A stretch of 64,000 nt of DNA. Origin: Rhodosalinus sediminis. Its GTDB lineage: Bacteria; Pseudomonadota; Alphaproteobacteria; Rhodobacterales; Rhodobacteraceae. Both the position numbers and the translations under genes were made by a program. The notes under the pieces are model-generated. The model searched no databases, was not told where the DNA came from, and saw only the letters and a program-made list of their open reading frames with translations. The stretch's first letter is position 1. Each line of letters opens with the position of its first letter. The DNA lies in assembly GCF_003385555.1 (NCBI RefSeq), contig NZ_QOHR01000002.1, positions 62,001 through 126,000 of the forward strand, given 5' to 3'. Of this stretch, positions 63,970 through 64,000 are shown in pieces.

Positions 63970-64000
63970 GCAGTCCTGTCCAGCCTGAGTGTCCGATCCC

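Overview
The window is about 70% G+C or more, tightly packed, and looks like the chromosome of a high-GC alphaproteobacterium of the order Rhodobacterales (Roseobacter/Paracoccaceae group). The evidence is gene content and order: HdaA next to an AI-2E family permease and ppk1-ppx, the short class of prolyl-tRNA synthetase, lptF-lptG-lptD-surA-pdxA-rsmA in one run, DUF4167 and DUF6525 proteins, bolA beside a J-domain gene, and a dispersed intergenic repeat with the core CGGAGTATTT...CCAAGATGATGGG that, from memory, is common in this group. I cannot name a genus. I see no phage, transposase, integrase, CRISPR array or rRNA. One tRNA gene, tRNA-Val(UAC), is present.

Positions 1-9200 are housekeeping: an acyltransferase cut by the window edge, an unknown 400-residue protein, gatB, two tiny membrane proteins, a DUF4177 protein, bolA and a J-domain gene, a Tat-exported MsrB, a zinc-protease/RimK fusion, and two Fe-S assembly proteins. 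Positions 9200-20000 carry a pair of inverted repeat elements, a glycosyltransferase-like protein, ureidoglycine aminohydrolase, tRNA-Val, a cytochrome c'/cytochrome b pair, metY, a SIMPL protein, a 915-residue protein that looks like PilM and PilP joined by a proline-rich linker, and proS. Positions 20048-31643 run almost entirely rightward: permease, hdaA, ppk1, ppx, valS, then hisH-hisA-hisF-hisE, punctuated by the dispersed repeat.

Positions 31700-38800 hold an ArsC/Spx-like protein, a cold-shock protein, a divergent metR/metF pair, and a YnjF-YnjB-YnjC-YnjD locus (CDP-alcohol phosphatidyltransferase plus an ABC importer). A repeat copy sits directly in front of ynjD and appears to supply its start codon.

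The most interesting region is 38778-52509. Two divergent, translationally coupled operons face each other across 143 bp. Leftward: a GntR/UTRA regulator, a LeuC-like and a LeuD-like hydro-lyase, and a DctP-DctQ-DctM TRAP importer. Rightward: a tautomerase-SnoaL fusion, HyuB, HyuA, an isochorismatase-fold protein lacking the catalytic cysteine, a PEP-mutase/isocitrate-lyase family lyase and a fumarate-reductase-like flavoprotein, followed by a convergent TetR regulator. The set reads as a complete importer plus degradation pathway. My inference is ring opening or carboxylation by HyuAB, isomerisation, hydration of an unsaturated diacid by LeuCD-like enzymes, and C-C cleavage to central metabolites. 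The substrate is unknown.

Positions 52856-63969 return to core functions: an uncharacterised protein, holC and pepA (leftward), the LPS export and outer-membrane assembly operon lptF-lptG-lptD-surA-pdxA-rsmA (rightward), and a DUF4167 protein. Between pdxA and rsmA lies a 101-bp palindromic insert flanked by a 7-bp direct repeat and readable as a 34-codon ORF coupled to both neighbours.
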